Below, piece after piece: positions 45,300 through 57,605 of a stretch of DNA of 64,000 bases. Positions within the stretch are counted from its first letter, which is position 1. Every line of letters starts with the position of its first letter. The notes below the pieces were generated by a model. That model was not told where the DNA came from. It saw nothing but the letters and a program-made list of their open reading frames with translations, and searched no databases. The stretch is taken from positions 176,269,903 through 176,333,902 of the forward strand of contig CM060952.1 in the NCBI GenBank assembly GCA_030765055.1, read 5' to 3'. The DNA comes from Mantis religiosa. Taxonomy: Eukaryota > Arthropoda > Insecta > Mantodea > Mantidae. The translations under genes and the position numbers were made by a program.

Positions 45300-45650
45300 G
45301 TAAAGCTGTGATCTGTGTACGGTAATAACTAATAGTGATGTTTCCTTTCTTTTTTCTTTTCCCTTCAATCCTTTCCTTTTTGGCTTACTCCTTTTCCTTA
45401 TAACTTGCTCCTTTATCTTTATTTTTCTCTTGCTCTAAGACCTTTGTATATTAATAGGTCCATTGGTTCCAATTCAAATTCCTTAACTACAGAAAAGAAA
45501 ATCATTATCTGCATTTAATACCTTGAGTATCTGTACTAACACTTCCCTTTCCATACATATATGTTCTCCAAAACCCCGATTCAAACCAGTGATCCTAATG
45601 GTTATATAATTTTAACAAGAATGACTAACCAATAAAAGTAAGTAAATATA

Positions 45651-46874
45651 CGATGGGTGCTCAATAAACAATGATCATAATTTTTACGGCCATAACACTC
45701 AGTGCACTAAATCTCAGTCTTATTATATTCTATTAGCTTAATGTGAAACAAACACGCCGCAGTAGTTTCATTGTTGGTAATCCTGGTTCCCACCTGTAGA
45801 AACCAGACAAGTTCAGACATGTTCAATATCGCCTGCCGCTGCAATGGAGGTAACACGCGAGGAACAATTTGCGGCTTTGAAATTGTGCTTTCGTCTCAAC
45901 AAATCTTCAGTTGAGACCTATACAATGTTACAGGAGGTCTATGGAGAGTCTGTTCTTCCGTACAGCACAGCTCGAAGCTGGTTTAAAATGTTTAAAGAGG
46001 GGAGACAATCAATGTCAAAAGAAGATGGACCCGGTGCTCCAGTTACTGCTCTAATGGAGCTGCTGCCACTGTGTGAGAGGCACACATTCACGTGGGTGAC
46101 AGAGATGTGTTTGTGCGCGATGGCTTCCAAGACTGTAGACTCCCGAACAACAGGACATTCGTATGCAGGTCTGCATACAGTTAAAGTTGACGTTAGAGGA
46201 AGATCCGGAGTTTCATTCAAACGTAATCACTGCTGATGAAACTTTTCTACATCATTTTGATTCTGAGAGCAAACAGCAAAGCTTATTGTGGAAATCTCCT
46301 TCATCACCATTCCCCAAAAAGCAAAACTTGTTGCTTCTGCTGGAAAAGTTATGGTCATCTCATTCTTTGATATTTATGAAACTGTTTATGAGCATGTTTT
46401 ACCTGCACACACATCATGTACAATGCTACAGGGATGTCCTGAAAATATTGCAAGTCCATATTAGGCGCAAAAGACCACATTTCCGTGAAGCAGGCTGGAT
46501 GCTGCACCACGATAATGCGCGGCCGTATATTGACAATGTTGTTGCTGAATATCTTGCATCCTCCCTATAGTCCGTATTTAGCCCCATGTGACTTTTTCTA
46601 TTCCCTAACTTGAAGAAGGGAATAGAAGAACTTGAAGAATGCCTTCGTGAGAGGCATTACGTATCATCAGAAGCAGTGGTGAAGGCTGCGGAGGCGATTT
46701 TGAAGGATATCTCAAAAATGGTTTCCGTCATGTCTCTGAAGACTGGCAGAAACACTGGAACAAGTGAATCGCATTCAGGGGAGACTATGTTGAGAATGAC
46801 CATCCAAATTATGAGGATAAGTGAAGGTACGTTGTCAAAAAAAATTATGATTATTCTTTATTGAACAGCCATCG
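45651..46874 (+). mobile_element. Mariner element, copy 2 (dead, well-kept ends)
   Basis: TA at 45649-45650 and 46875-46876. Inverted ends CGATGGGTGCTCAATAAACA and CGATGGCTGTTCAATAAAGA (right end on the opposite strand) match closely over about 30 bp. Transposase fragments run 45844-46864. The HTH starts MEVTREEQFAALKLC, D1 in VITADETF (Trp to Phe), D2 intact in LHHDNARP, D3 in LAPCDFF. Several frameshifts and an internal loss near 46060-46100 make it inactive. Same family as copy 1, about 4.6 kb away and in the same orientation. Confidence 0.88.
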
Positions 46875-46876
46875 TA

Positions 46877-47361
46877 TATGTTCCATCGAAAAGTACAAGT
46901 GTTTGTAATCACGGTCTTCAAAGATGTCTTATATAACCACCGAGCATTTCATATTACAAGCACAATAATATTATCACAAAGCTGTTATAAATATACAACT
47001 TCATGCTAGTTACATAATCGCCCTGGTTACAGAAGATAACAGGAGGCACTGTAGTAGGAATAGAAATAGTTCGTGCTCTTCTTCTTGCTACGATATATCG
47101 AACTCTAACCCCACATTTATTTGTGTACGATACAATATGAACATTTATTATTACTAAAGCCAGAACGCTCTTTATGCTAAAGGCTAAGATATGGATAAGA
47201 TATATGTTCAACCACAACATGGCCTCTGACCTCCAGAAAGGGATAATATGTTGTACTCCACACATTTCTGTGTTAATTGAAAATCGCATATAGCCACGCT
47301 TTTAGAAACACTCAGTTGAACAATTACGGCTTGCAGTCTGCGAGGGAGTCAGTAACGTGGG

Positions 47362-47399
<38 letters not shown>

Positions 47400-48518
47400 A
47401 TATAATATCCAACTTTTAATTAAACGATAACACAGATTGTACCGCACTGCAAACCTATTAATCCTAATAACCGAGGGAGGCCGTGACTAATGGCATCCAA
47501 ACCACCGACTACACCGTATATTTTTGAGTGTACCCCCGTATTTTTTTTCTACTGTAAACTCGCGATTTAACCCAAAAAATGAACAAACGCTGTGGCTTGA
47601 TACTTGGAGGGCCAGACCCCATTGCATTGTGTAACTCTATCCATGTTGGGCCACAATTTTCGCATGAAATATACCCACGGCTTTGACCTCGGTTGAAAAT
47701 GCGCACAGTAGAAGGGGGAAAACATTCTTGGAAACACCATATATCCGTTCACATAAACATTATTACAAAATAGCACTACGAACTAGGGTAGAGACAGACA
47801 TATGAGCAAATTAAGCATTTGGCAGAATTGATTTAACGCCAATTTGTCTCAAGAGCAAATAATATGCCGGTAAAAATTACGAGAGCAATTATGTATTTCA
47901 TGTGTGAATTGATTGTTAACATTTAACATACTATGTGTTAAATTTAAAGGGAGTCGATTAATGACACTAAACAATACTTACTTTTAAATTTTTCCGGAAC
48001 ATGTTTCAGAGACTTTGCCTCCATTCTCAACCGGCCATCGACCGGTTCTCATTGGTGTAGTTAACGATATTTTGTCATAGGTCTCCTCTAGTGGTGGTTC
48101 AAGCAACTTGCTGATGCTATGTGTTGCCTAAATCTGACTGAGCACCTCAATTTTATTTATTTGGAACATGATTGTAATATATTAATGGTAACCGTAAATT
48201 ATTTGGTTATCTGTTTATCAGCCAAAAAATCTTTTTTCCTTCTTCGTTCCTTTATGAAATATCCTTAGCATTTTGCCTTTTAATTTCTTATTTTAAAAAT
48301 TAACAACAGTTTTACTAGATATGAGAGCTTTATAAAAAAACTAAACTAATTATATATAACTTGCTCCGCCAGTATATCCGAAACGGAAAGTACCATTGAT
48401 GTGCGGTTTTCACAGCACTGTTTGGTATAATCTGTCTCAACCTAGTTTAACCCTGCTATAGACATCTGGGTGGGAAGAGAGACAGAGACACAGATTTTTT
48501 TTTTTTTTTTTTTTTTTT
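46877..48518. other. No gene recognised; homopolymers
   Basis: Contains an A-run at 47367-47397 and a T-run at about 48496-48519. The minus ORF at 46954-47289 (111 codons) has hydrophobic stretches but no recognisable family or supporting context. Confidence 0.4.
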
Positions 48519-48700
48519 GTAATTTATGTACCCCAACGTTAAATCATATCAGATGATGAGTAACACAGGTGAAATGATGCTCATATGAGTCCAGGGTCCA
48601 TGAAGCTTAGAGCTACCCGACATTCGTCTGTAAGGATAACGGAAAACCCCGGAACAAACCTTATCCAGGTAACTCACCCTGACCGAGGTTCGAACTTGTT
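48519..48700 (-). repeat. tRNA-derived SINE, family A (copy 4)
   Basis: Minus strand. The 3' end at the T-run (a poly-A tail on the SINE strand) is followed by the shared body (GGGTAGCTCTAAGC) and a partial head (CAAGTTCGAACCTCGG). The tRNA 5' end is missing. The preserved A-tail suggests a younger insertion than copy 3. Confidence 0.75.
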
Positions 48701-48840
48701 GATTGGCTTAGCAAAGTTAATGGGTGTTTTCTTTTATTTGCATGCGTACGATAAATCCCTCCGTTATGTACAGTACTGTAAGTAGTTTTTCGATTACCGC
48801 TCTGCGAGAGCTAATTTCGGAGGGAGAAAAGTACGCAAAG

Positions 48841-48854
48841 GTTTCGATTCTTAT
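48841..48854. repeat. 14-bp duplication left of composite SINE
   Basis: GTTTCGATTCTTAT, repeated exactly at 49650-49663. Confidence 0.85.
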
Positions 48855-49649
48855 GGAAAGGTAGAGTCAGACTGAAAAATTCAATACCATAGCCGGGATT
48901 TGAACCACGCATCTCCTGGTTGCCGTTCAGTCGCTCTAACCATTGAGCTACTATGGCCAACGTGCCGAAATGACATTAAATTCTCCAACTGACTCGTGGT
49001 TTTCCCGGTAAACAACATAGGAGTTCTCATAAACACATGAGACAACTATCTTAATGACAACTTACAATATGTAAGTACATTATGGCCCGGGCTTTATAGT
49101 TAACCACTATTAGATCAAATACTGGAAATCATTTGTTCTTTTACACTGGTCGTGTGTAGGCTAAAGTATGTCATATCGGCACGTTGGCCACAGTAGCTCA
49201 AGGGTTATAGCGGCTAGACCGCAACCAGAAGATCCGTGGTTCAAATCCTGACTATGACATTGAATTTTTCAGTTTGACTCTACGTTTCCATACTTTAGCC
49301 TACACACGGCCAGTGAGAAAGAACAATTAATTTCCATTAATTGACCTAATAGTGGTTAACTATAAAGCCCGGTCCTTAAAGTACTTACATGTTGATGTCA
49401 CCATTAAGGTAGTTGTCTCATGTGTTTATGAGAACTCCTAAGTGGCTTACAGGGAAAAACATGAGTCAGTTGGAGAATTTAATGTCATATCGGCACGTTG
49501 GTCATAGTAGCTCAAGGGTTAGAGCGGCTGGACGGCAACCAGAAGATCCGTGGTTCAAATCGTTACTATGGCATTGAATTTTTCAGTCTGACTCTATATT
49601 TCCATACTTTAGCCTACACACGGCCAGTGTAAAAGAACAATTAATTTCC
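48855..49649. mobile_element. Composite of three family-B tRNA-like units
   Basis: 795 bp bounded by a perfect 14-bp direct repeat, as produced by LINE-type target-primed insertion. It holds three tRNA-like units in mixed orientation: minus at about 48860-48990, plus at about 49180-49290, plus at about 49490-49600. Each has an A-box-like region (GTAGCTCAAGGGTTA) and B box (GTGGTTCAAATC). The DNA between units 1 and 2 is inverted relative to that between units 2 and 3 (ATAGTTAACCACTATTAG against CTAATAGTGGTTAACTAT). The outer thirds therefore form a long inverted repeat around the central unit. Confidence 0.75.
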
Positions 49650-49663
49650 GTTTCGATTCTTAT
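49650..49663. repeat. 14-bp duplication right of composite SINE
   Basis: GTTTCGATTCTTAT, exact partner of 48841-48854. Confidence 0.85.
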
Positions 49664-50134
49664 AAATGCAATAGCCCAACATTTTATCTTTCTGCTTCAC
49701 ATCACACATGTGTTCTGGGCTCGTAGGTCATGAAAGGGATATTTAAAAGGAATATACACGTAATATTATTCAATACACAGATTAGACAGAAGACAGGTTA
49801 AATTATACACACCTTTAACTTATTACGTTAAATTAAGCTGTGTTTTATTTAACAATTACTAAAGGACACTGCTATTATAAAGCATTTTTGCATTCCTATA
49901 CCAGGAAGCACTCTCACAGCGAGGTCTATATCGAGTTGAATGCTGATTAAGATGATATTGCTTATTAAATGGAGTTGCTTCTGATATTTAACACTGTATT
50001 TTCCCTCCATTTCGTGTACCTCATAAACTCAAGAACAGTTTATGTATATGCAATTTAAAATCAGTAAGCTTTCATGGAGCAGGCCGGTGCTTCAGCCGAA
50101 ATAAAACATAATAAAGGCAAACCTTTAATAATTG
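49664..50134. other. Nothing recognised
   Basis: No supported ORF or repeat. Confidence 0.4.
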
Positions 50135-50305
50135 GCGAGAGGCGACTGATCGCGCATTGTTTCGCGGTGCTTAAAGAAAGAAACCCGGAATCGTCTATAA
50201 AAAGCTTTGAGAATGAAACTAGCGATCTCCTTGGTGTTTCTGCATAATGTTAGAATGGAACATTAAGCATCCGGAACCCCAAGAAAACCGGGAAAATCAA
50301 GTAAA
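50135..50305 (+). pseudogene. Degenerate HTH exon, relative of 45094-45299
   Basis: One frame gives RRLIAHCFAVLKERNPESS and later LLGVS. After a frameshift and stops the phrase SGTPRKPGKSS appears, which matches in position and kind the TPGKSR linker of the ORF at 45094-45299. The general layout (basic helix, spacer, recognition helix, Pro/Lys linker) is the same. It is broken by at least one frameshift. Assignment rests on pattern similarity only. Confidence 0.35.
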
Positions 50306-50930
50306 TGCAAATAGCGCGTGGAGAAATACGACGATTTTATGAAAATGCTATATGCATTAAAGTTCATGATTATTTTTGCAGAAATAACCAGCGACTCTAA
50401 ATAAGGTTTTGCATGCGGTAAATTCTGACATATGCTTGCCAAATTTTTCACGAAGTGCTCTCCATCGGTTGTTGATAGATATTGGAATGAAATCTCAAAA
50501 GCGAGGGCGGAAATCAGTTATATTAAGGTTACTATTATGATTCTGCATGATTCTATTAAAAATTCAACTCATAGATTTAATAAATTAATGTATAATCCAA
50601 TTCTATTTAATGTCTAGAAGTTAGCGCTATATATAGAGATGCTAGTGTTGCGAAACGTATGTGCGTGCGTGTAGCGTCTAACACGTAGCAAATTAAGTGA
50701 TCTCCGACTTGTTTACAGAAGGAATAAACTTGCGTGGGACAGAGTATAGCTAGGGGTTTTTAGTTTTAGTCTACAAATAGATTTTGATAGCATATAGATG
50801 GTGTATTTTTGGAGCAAACATACACTTTTTAAATGAAATAATGGCTAATTACACAAAACGTATGGTAAATTAGAACGCTAATGGAGTTTTCCACAATATT
50901 TTAGTGCCAGTAGTTCACGAGATAACGTTC

Positions 50931-51085
50931 CGGTTGGGGGATGCCGAGATGCTGAGCACATCTCCTCCCCGAATCACTTGGAGGATCTCCCTCCTCTGCC
51001 TTGCATAATTGGGCGTGAGACCGTTAATCGGGTTGGTAGGTCTTGAACCACTTAGGGCTGTCGCGCCAGGGCTTACTTTGTTGTT
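50931..51085 (+). repeat. Dispersed repeat family C (plus copy)
   Basis: Shares CCGAGATGCTGA, CACATCTCCTCC, AATTGGGC and GGTAGGTCTTG in order with the minus strand of 57455-57605. Relatively GC-rich. Class unknown; possibly part of a LINE or a satellite-like repeat. Confidence 0.65.
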
Positions 51086-51716
51086 ATTATTCGTTCACGA
51101 GATATCCTATTTAGTAAACTTTTACACCGAAAATTATATCCCATTCACCGGCTTAGTCACTAGATACGATGTTGTTATGTTTTGTTTACACTTGTTTGTT
51201 GTTCATTTGTACATTGCGACGTTCTAGTCAGTTAGTGATAGTTCAAGCCGTAGGTTGTGAAGGAAAATGGGATTTACCAATGCAGAAAACGCCGACATGC
51301 TCATGGTGTACGGAAAGTGTAGGAAGAACGCGGTTCCTTCCGTGTATGGTGTGTGCGGAAAGATATCCCAATAGACGTCAACCATCTCGGTAATTATTCA
51401 TCAACATCTTCAATCAGTATCGTGTGAAACAGGAACTTTGGTCCTTGGATCAATTATTTATTTAATTATGTAATATATTTAATAATTATACATAAATTTG
51501 TGCTGTAACTGCCTATGTTTGTGAAAGTGAAATTGCATATATTGGATGTAAAATTTGTCAGGTGAACCTGGTCAGAAATACGTGAGAAACACTGCACTCC
51601 CGGGTGACAGTCTAGAAAGAGCGGATGTTAGACTATAGAGTGGAAGGCTAGCTACTTTGTTGTACCATTACACAGGGCAATATTCTGTTAGTTTTTCCTT
51701 GTGACGCCGTGCTGTG

Positions 51717-51724
51717 TATATAAG
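51717..51724 (+). promoter_or_regulatory. TATA-like core promoter, possible LTR relic
   Basis: TATATAAG followed about 20-25 bp later by an initiator-like ATTCAGCTCTC resembles an arthropod Pol II core promoter. The surrounding 51590-52110 has the feel of an LTR R/U5 and leader, but no TG/CA ends, duplication or primer-binding site were found. Confidence 0.25.
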
Positions 51725-52184
51725 AGGGTAGAAACCCACATTCAGCTCTCATTGCTCATTGCAGTCAAGTGTATTGTATGCATCCATCTGATGTGTCCGA
51801 CGACGTGCCTCGTCCAGTAAAATGTAATATAAAATGTCCGCCGAACGTGCAGTTATTTGAAGATGCCCGGGTTCCACAAGTGTAAGGACAAATTAAAGCA
51901 GTTCAGAGACCATCGGATGTTCGTGTTGTCTCAACTTTAACACCCTGAGAACCTAAAAGGAGCCCATGCAGGAGAGAGCAGCCAGAGGCAAGGGTGAAGC
52001 AGGCAGCAGACGACGACGTGGAGACGTCGAACCCAGATACGTACAGCTGTGAGGCAAGAGAAAGTACTGCCGCACGTGAAAGTGTTAATGTAACACCAAG
52101 AAAATGTAACAGAAAAAAAAAAACAGGTGATTGGAGATGTAGGACAAATTAATATTTTGGTTGCTCCAAAATTACACCTTATAG

Positions 52185-52835
52185 GTTCTATTAAAATCTA
52201 TTTATAGGCTAAAACTACGAGCTCTTAACTGCCTAAAAATGCTGAGAAAACAACACAGCAATAGCTGTTTTTGCTTCGGAAATATTGGCGAAGCAATTTT
52301 TTGGTGATTCACCCTGTATACTCCGGAAAATATAAGAGCAAAATATTGTACACTGCAGGGAATGATTTAAGCTGCAGGAAATATCTATATTTAGCTTAAG
52401 TGATAGGCTTTTAAAATAGCTGTGAGCCCTTAACTGACAAACAATGCTGAGAAAATGACACATCAATACCACGTTCCGTTTCGGAAATATTGACGAAGCA
52501 AGTTTCTGCTGATTCAGTCTGTATAGTCTGCAAAATATAAGAGCAAAATATTGTACACTGCAGGGAATGATTTAAGCTGCAGAAAATATCTATATTTAGC
52601 GTAAGTGATAAGCTTTTAAAATAGCTGTGAGCCCTTAACTGACAAACAATGCTGAGAAAATGACACATCAATACCACGTTCCGTTTCGGAAATATTGACG
52701 AAGCAAGTTTCTGCTGATTCAGTCTGTATAGTCTGCAAAATATAAGAACAAAATATTACAAACTGCAGGGAATGGTTTAACTGCAGGAGATGTCTATATT
52801 TAGCTTAAGTGATAGGCTTTTAAAACAGCTGTAAT
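52185..52835. repeat. 205-bp tandem satellite, about three units
   Basis: The phrase GCTGAGAAAA recurs at 52241, 52446 and 52651, an exact 205-bp period. CGGAAATATTG and TGCAGGGAATG recur in phase. Units 2 and 3 are nearly identical and unit 1 is more diverged. The two similar minus ORFs at 52233-52472 and 52411-52677 are repeat translations. Confidence 0.92.
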
Positions 52836-53279
52836 TTCAATAGCTCAGGTTCATCAAAATTTATGTCTACCTCTTGTGCACTCTTTTATTCTCTACGCAT
52901 TACTTTGTTCTTAACTTAGCGTTTCTTTGTTAGTAATTCATGTAGGGCAAGGGACGAAAATGTTAGACATAATATCAAAATTAAAATGCTAAATTAAAAT
53001 CTAAAATTGCAGATAGCATACAACAAGCATACAAATATTTAATATTGCTTTGCTAACTCACCCAGAAAAAACTTAATTTTTAATATTGACAAACATAATT
53101 TGATAATACATTCGTTCTGATGAATTTCGGACCATAAAAATAGTACAAAAATAAATAAATTCAAGTGAGCCTATTTAGTGAATTAGCGATTTTGAGAAAT
53201 GAATGGTTTTACTTAAGCTAACTTTATGAAGATGAAGTACTTTTTAAGCAACAGCGTTGGAATTTTAAGATGCAGAAGA

Positions 53280-53395
53280 GACATTGACGAAGCTTCATGA
53301 GGGCTGAGGAGGAACCTCGCGGAAATCAAACGCGGGCCTGCTAGCTGGCAGGTAGGCACTTACTGTTTGACTCAGCGTGATGGACATTGCATATC
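53280..53395 (-). repeat. tRNA-derived SINE fragment, another family
   Basis: On the minus strand, CAGCTAGCAGGCCCGCGTTT then GATTTCCGCGAGGTTCC carries a B-box-like GCGTTTGATTTCC in a tRNA-like setting. No tail or duplication was identified. Confidence 0.45.
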
Positions 53396-54924
53396 CTATG
53401 ATATATCAACATTATAGCTGATGGCAAGGCCTAAAGAGAATTCTTGATGCAGCTGCCTTAAAGGAAGGATTCAGCTTTAATGATCTGGGCATCGTATAAT
53501 CGATCTTGCATAGCTTCTGTTAATTGGAACATAGTGATGGTAATGGAAGCCACCTGCACCACAATATATGCCATAAATAGTTGAGACATCTCTGCTTCAA
53601 TTACCTGTTTGCCTAGTCTTTTATGTGGCATTGCCAATTTGTATAACACGCAAAAACTCACCCCTTAGTTATATGTATGCAGACATTTCCTGACGACTAT
53701 TCCTCAATTGAAGAAATATATATCACATTTACTTTGTTTATTTTTTAATTTCTCCCTTAGAACTAAATTAGGTCCCAATAAGAAATTAAGTCGTATACAG
53801 TTCTCTTTTTCTCACCAGTACCAGGCATCAGGTCAGAAACTGAAAGCCGTGTTTCAGCCTGGAGCGGTTCCCTCCTTATGGTTTGGATTTATATCACACG
53901 ATGCAGTGACATATCTGAACAAGGATTCGCCCAGTCGTGAGGTCTGCGCCCCACACGCGCAAAAGTTTTGCGCTCCCTCGGTGTGGCGACACGTGTAGAA
54001 GCCAAACCTAACCTTGATGTAGAAGCGATGAACCTTTCGTCTACAAGCCATGAAGATGATGTTTTCGAATATTTCTATAAATTCTTTCTCCGGCAGCTGC
54101 GGAGAGCGATGAGATGTAAAACTTCTCAGGTGTGGTATCGTTACAAAAGGGATTTCACTTTTAGGCAACTATGGAATAAAATAAATAATACAGTTTCACT
54201 GTACTTGGAATTATATTTCTCGACATCATTTTCTTCTTTACATGCGACTTTTTCCACTGATGTATATAGTCCTTTACTGTATTTAAATTTTCTCCTTTTA
54301 TTTATAAATGATGCAACGGCTTTTTACTTAAATTATTTATCGTAGCGTCGCGTATTCGATGTATATTTTAAACGTTTACTAAACGTTCATAAATGATGAA
54401 CTCAAATAACTTCGAATAGTCTTTTACCGAAAACGCATCTACCCTCTTCGGGAGTTAAAGCCAGAAGAAAAAACTTAAGAATAAAATCATTGGTTCTTTT
54501 TTCTGTTTTTTTTTTGTGCTAAGCCACCGCAATACTTAATTCTGATTGGTCCTACGTCACAATTTGGGATTTCAATAAACCTAAGCATTTGTTGCATCAT
54601 CTATATGGCCTGCTTGGTTATTAACTTAAGTTGAATTACAGATGGCCATGTTTACCTAATATGTCCATATATGCAATATCAGCTTCAAGCCACTTACTTC
54701 ATCAACGGCCGGTTCAGCAACTTACACCGTCTGACTGAAGGGTAAAATTTCTCTTATGAGCAAAGCTCGGCTCATGAGCACAGCGCTGCCAGGCAGTTTA
54801 AAAAACAATTAACGGCAACTCCAGGCTACACCACCTGGCTGATAATGCAGTGAACGGTCGGCTCAATACAGAGTTTGAGGTATAATAGTGAAATTTGTAA
54901 TATTTGAAAAGTAAGTTAATTTTC
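53396..54924. other. No gene recognised
   Basis: Overlapping ORFs on both strands at 53708-53998, 53854-54168 and 53968-54345 (96-125 codons) contain no motif I recognise. The mutual overlap argues that at most one could be real. Confidence 0.35.
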
Positions 54925-55912
54925 CAGCCCAAATTAAAATTGGGAAGCACATAACAGACAGTTTTAATATAGGAAATGGACTAAAACTAGGGGATTGGCT
55001 GGCACCCACGTTGTCTAACTTAACACTGGTATATGTTATTAGGAAACTACCAGTGGATGTAAAACCCACAATATATTATAGATCTGTATAGCTATTAGCA
55101 TATGCAGATGACATTAATATAGTAGGAAGAACCAAAAAGGCAGTCTCAGAAATATACACAAAACTGGAGGAAAATGCAAAGGAAGTAGGACTTATGATAA
55201 ATAAAAAGAAAACAAAAGCTGTGATACAAAAGAGAAGTAGTAAGAACAAAGGCAGAAATACCAGCACTAGAGAAAATCATCTGTAAACAGCTAATAGCTC
55301 CAAGTATCTAGGAGCAATTATAAACAATAAAAATGATGAAAACGAGGAACTAAAGGCTCGGTTAACAGCAGCAAACAAAGCATATGCCTCATTATAGAAA
55401 ATATTTAGGAATAAGATAATATTCCCTAAAACAAAAATAAGATTATATAAAACATTAATTAAACCAATGTTAATATATGGCTGCGAGGCTTGGACATTGA
55501 CTCAAGCCATGGAGGACAAACTATTAATATTCGAAAGGTAGATACTTCGAAGGGTATATGGGCCAACTAAAGTTAATGGAGTATGGCGAAGCAGGTATAA
55601 TAAAGAATTATATGAGATATGCAAAGATATTGACATAGCACAAGAAATTAAGATTAGAAGATTAAGATGGGCGGGACATGTTCAAAGAATGGAAGAAAAA
55701 CTAACCCCCAAAAAATGTTACAAGGAAAATTTTACAATAGAAGACCTAAAGGCAGACCAAAAAACCGTTGGGAAGATACAGTAAGAAGAGATACCTTATA
55801 GATTTTGGGAGTCGGAATGTGGAGACGAAAAGCAGAAGATAGGGATGAATGGAGGCAAAAACTCAGGGAGGCTGGGGCCCAAAAGGGGCTGTAAAAGCCA
55901 TATAGTAGTAGT
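54925..55912 (+). pseudogene. LINE reverse transcriptase fragment (plus)
   Basis: Plus-strand reading gives GLKLGDWLAPTLSNLTLVYV (motif B region, although the usual RQG-type residues are altered), then LLAYADDINIVGRT with an intact YADD motif C. Next come YLGAIINN, LIYGCEAWTL and the C-terminal IRRLRWAGHVQRM. It ends near KRGCKSHIVV with AGTAGTAG repeats. At least five in-frame stops and frame changes make it non-functional. The 5' half is missing. The layout is that of an endonuclease/RT LINE of arthropods. It differs from the copy at 3646-4990. Confidence 0.85.
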
Positions 55913-57454
55913 GAGTAATTTTATCCAAATGAGAACTACAATCATTATCAGAATCTGCAGAAAAAAAAATTAAGCTTAATCTCATACACCTGAGTTTTGC
56001 TCTGGGTAGCTTAAATACTGTGGCCGACTTAAATCTCTACGCTACATGTGGCGCCAAAATTAAACAATATACACTCGCACCTTTTATCGAAGCATGCACA
56101 TATTTTCATGAAAAAGGTAAGCAAAAATCAATCCCCCTAAACTGGAAATCCGGAATAATGAGGGGTGGAAGAAAGAGTTTCTTATATACAATCTCTTTTT
56201 CTAGGATGGAAAATGCTGCATTACTCTTGTCACCGCATGTACTAAAATGTGTTAGTGCACAGCTGTTTTTACAAATTAGATACTTTTAAAGGAACACATA
56301 AAAGAGTGACTTCCTGTGCTGTCAACTCCCAGAGGCATGTGGTCACGCCAAAACGACACTTCTTTCAACGATCCGTCTATTTCTTGAGCCGCCGCCGCCG
56401 CTGTTCGCGTCCCAACTCGTTTTTTTGCTCCACCAACGACTGAAGTCATTGACGGGAAATGTGCGGTAGCGGGTGAAGATATGATTATGGCAGAGACCAT
56501 AAAAAGTTGCAGCTAGATGTTTCCACGACGTTTGGTGGATGACGCTTCCTTTGCCCCAAAGCTAACTAGTACATTTGACACACTACCTCTCGACTCCAAA
56601 GCGACGCTACCATTCTTCTGATGTTCCCTTCATCTCGTCCTTTAATTTAACGTGCGATTTGCCATCTTACCCCTTTCCTTTTTATACCAAGTCCTTCATT
56701 CTTTATTGCAGCTTCAGGCTTCTAGCTTGGTAACATATGTCAGAATTTTTCCCTTTTAAGCATTATTACTTTGATCTCCTCCATTATCCGATATTATAGC
56801 ATTAATATCCCTTTCTCTTGGGCCTTCACACTTTTTATACCAGCCGCAGTCGGATGTCGTAACCTGACATTCCGCATAACGTTTTCTTTCTCCCAAGTGA
56901 CCCAAGTAAACGTTAAATCAGGGCCAAAGGAAAATTGTGAAAGAAAACTGTAGAACCTCCAATGACTGATAACCTTTATACTACCTCCAGATATCCTTGA
57001 AAGGAGTTGATATGTGCATTCGCTTGACTATACATTCGTGTACAAATTATTTTTGAAAGGACTTATTCCTGTTTGTACTTCATGTTGACATGAACGTTTG
57101 TAGATGGTGATTTGTTACACATTTGCTTGTAAGTTCAGTAAACTTAAGCGAGTATAACCTTTTAAGAACTCGTCGCTATATGATGACATTCACATTACAT
57201 TCTCTTCGCACGGCCAGGATATAGAAATAGAAATAACGTCTTCCTAATTATACAAATGTTAGAAAATTATAACCAATAAATACTTCGGAAGTGAATATCT
57301 GCACAAAAGGTGGAATATGATATAGCTAATATGCTTTAACGACATCTACGAATTTGGCTCCCTAAATTTTGTCTATTTCTTATGATCTGTGAGTTACGCA
57401 ACGGTCATCCAAGAGGACTTTCGGAGCTTTTCCCACATAATTATATTTTTTCCC
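55913..57454. other. Nothing recognised
   Basis: Contains a short (CCG)n at about 56390. ORFs of 60-89 codons have no domain. Confidence 0.4.
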
Positions 57455-57605
57455 CTGGCGTGACAGCACTAAGAGGGCCAAGACCTATCAACCCGACTGC
57501 CGGCCTCATGCCCAATTACGTACGGCAGAAGTGGGTGATCATCCAACTGATACGAGGAGGAGATGTGGTCAGCATCTCGGTATACCCTTGCCGGAACGAG
57601 AAAAT
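57455..57605 (-). repeat. Dispersed repeat family C (minus copy)
   Basis: Reverse-complement relative of 50931-51085 over about 145 bp. The ORF at 57382-57708 overlaps it and is not supported as a gene. Confidence 0.65.

Noticed and set aside
46954..47289. 111-codon minus-strand ORF with hydrophobic segments
   Set aside because: Composition of AT-rich DNA; no recognisable family or gene context.
51420..52110. A complete LTR
   Set aside because: TATA and initiator-like signals are present, but no TG/CA termini, target duplication or primer-binding site could be placed.
53708..54345. Three overlapping ORFs of 96-125 codons on both strands
   Set aside because: Mutually overlapping, no motifs and no conserved pattern.
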